Assembly: GCA_937899305.1 (NCBI GenBank)
Contig: CALDJV010001190.1
Coordinates: 1 to 7,210, forward strand
Length of the DNA: 7,210 nt
Reading direction: 5' to 3'
Source: an uncultured Cytophagaceae bacterium
GTDB lineage: Bacteria; Bacteroidota; Bacteroidia; Cytophagales; Microscillaceae
This document shows positions 7,192 through 7,210 of the stretch, piece by piece. Each line of letters starts with the position of its first letter. Position 1 is the stretch's first letter. A model generated the notes under the pieces. It searched no databases and had not been told where the DNA came from. It worked only from the letters and a program-made list of their open reading frames with translations. A program made the position numbers and the translations under genes.

Positions 7192-7210
7192 TTTGAAATT
7201 TGTTTTTTTC
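7159..7210. other. A/T-rich sequence replacing the rest of the second permease gene
   Basis: From about 7159 the sequence no longer resembles the paralogous gene and drops to about one-fifth G+C (11 of 52 bases by my count), rich in T runs, ending at the window edge. This is what the left end of an inserted element or a rearrangement junction would look like. Too little is present to recognise a terminal inverted repeat or transposase, and a contig-end artefact is possible. Confidence 0.5.

Overview
The window most likely comes from a member of the Bacteroidota, probably a marine cytophaga-like bacterium (order Cytophagales). Four things point there: a secreted protease ending in a type IX secretion system (T9SS) sorting domain; about 800-residue FtsX/MacB-type permeases with no fused ATPase, of the kind that occurs in many copies in this phylum; A/T-rich leaders with no Shine-Dalgarno before the start codons; and moderate G+C. 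I cannot name the species from the sequence alone.

Layout, all on the + strand. Positions 1-168 are an A/T-rich leader with no recognisable gene. Positions 169-2442 encode a multidomain secreted metalloprotease: signal peptide, M43 (pappalysin/mirolysin-like) catalytic domain, TIG, MAM/jelly-roll-like domain, two more TIGs, and the first half of a T9SS C-terminal domain. An in-frame TAG at 2440-2442 cuts that domain. The same frame continues intact to a TGA at 2578-2580 and encodes the rest of the sorting domain, so the gene looks freshly broken, read through, or mis-sequenced. A clean rho-independent terminator follows at 2611-2638.

Positions 2836-5241 encode a full-length FtsX/MacB-like ABC transporter permease, possibly preceded by a weak promoter. 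The 390-base gap at 5242-5631 holds no credible gene. It is built from repeated sequence: four copies of a ~29-base element linked to two other short motifs, with stem-forming potential, and two arrays of a 7-base repeat, the second ending 14 bases before the next start codon. Positions 5632-7191 encode a second permease, a close paralogue of the first. Homology stops at about residue 509, where the sequence switches to very A/T-rich DNA that closes the frame 10 codons later. About 290 residues, including the second FtsX membrane domain, are missing, so this copy is probably broken by an insertion or rearrangement whose other side lies beyond the window.

Functionally, the protease is an exported enzyme predicted to use T9SS. 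The permeases are an inner-membrane tandem pair that would need an ATPase encoded elsewhere. The terminator and the gaps argue against a single operon. I found no convincing new biological system. The most informative points are the two apparently damaged genes and the structured repeat cluster between the permeases.
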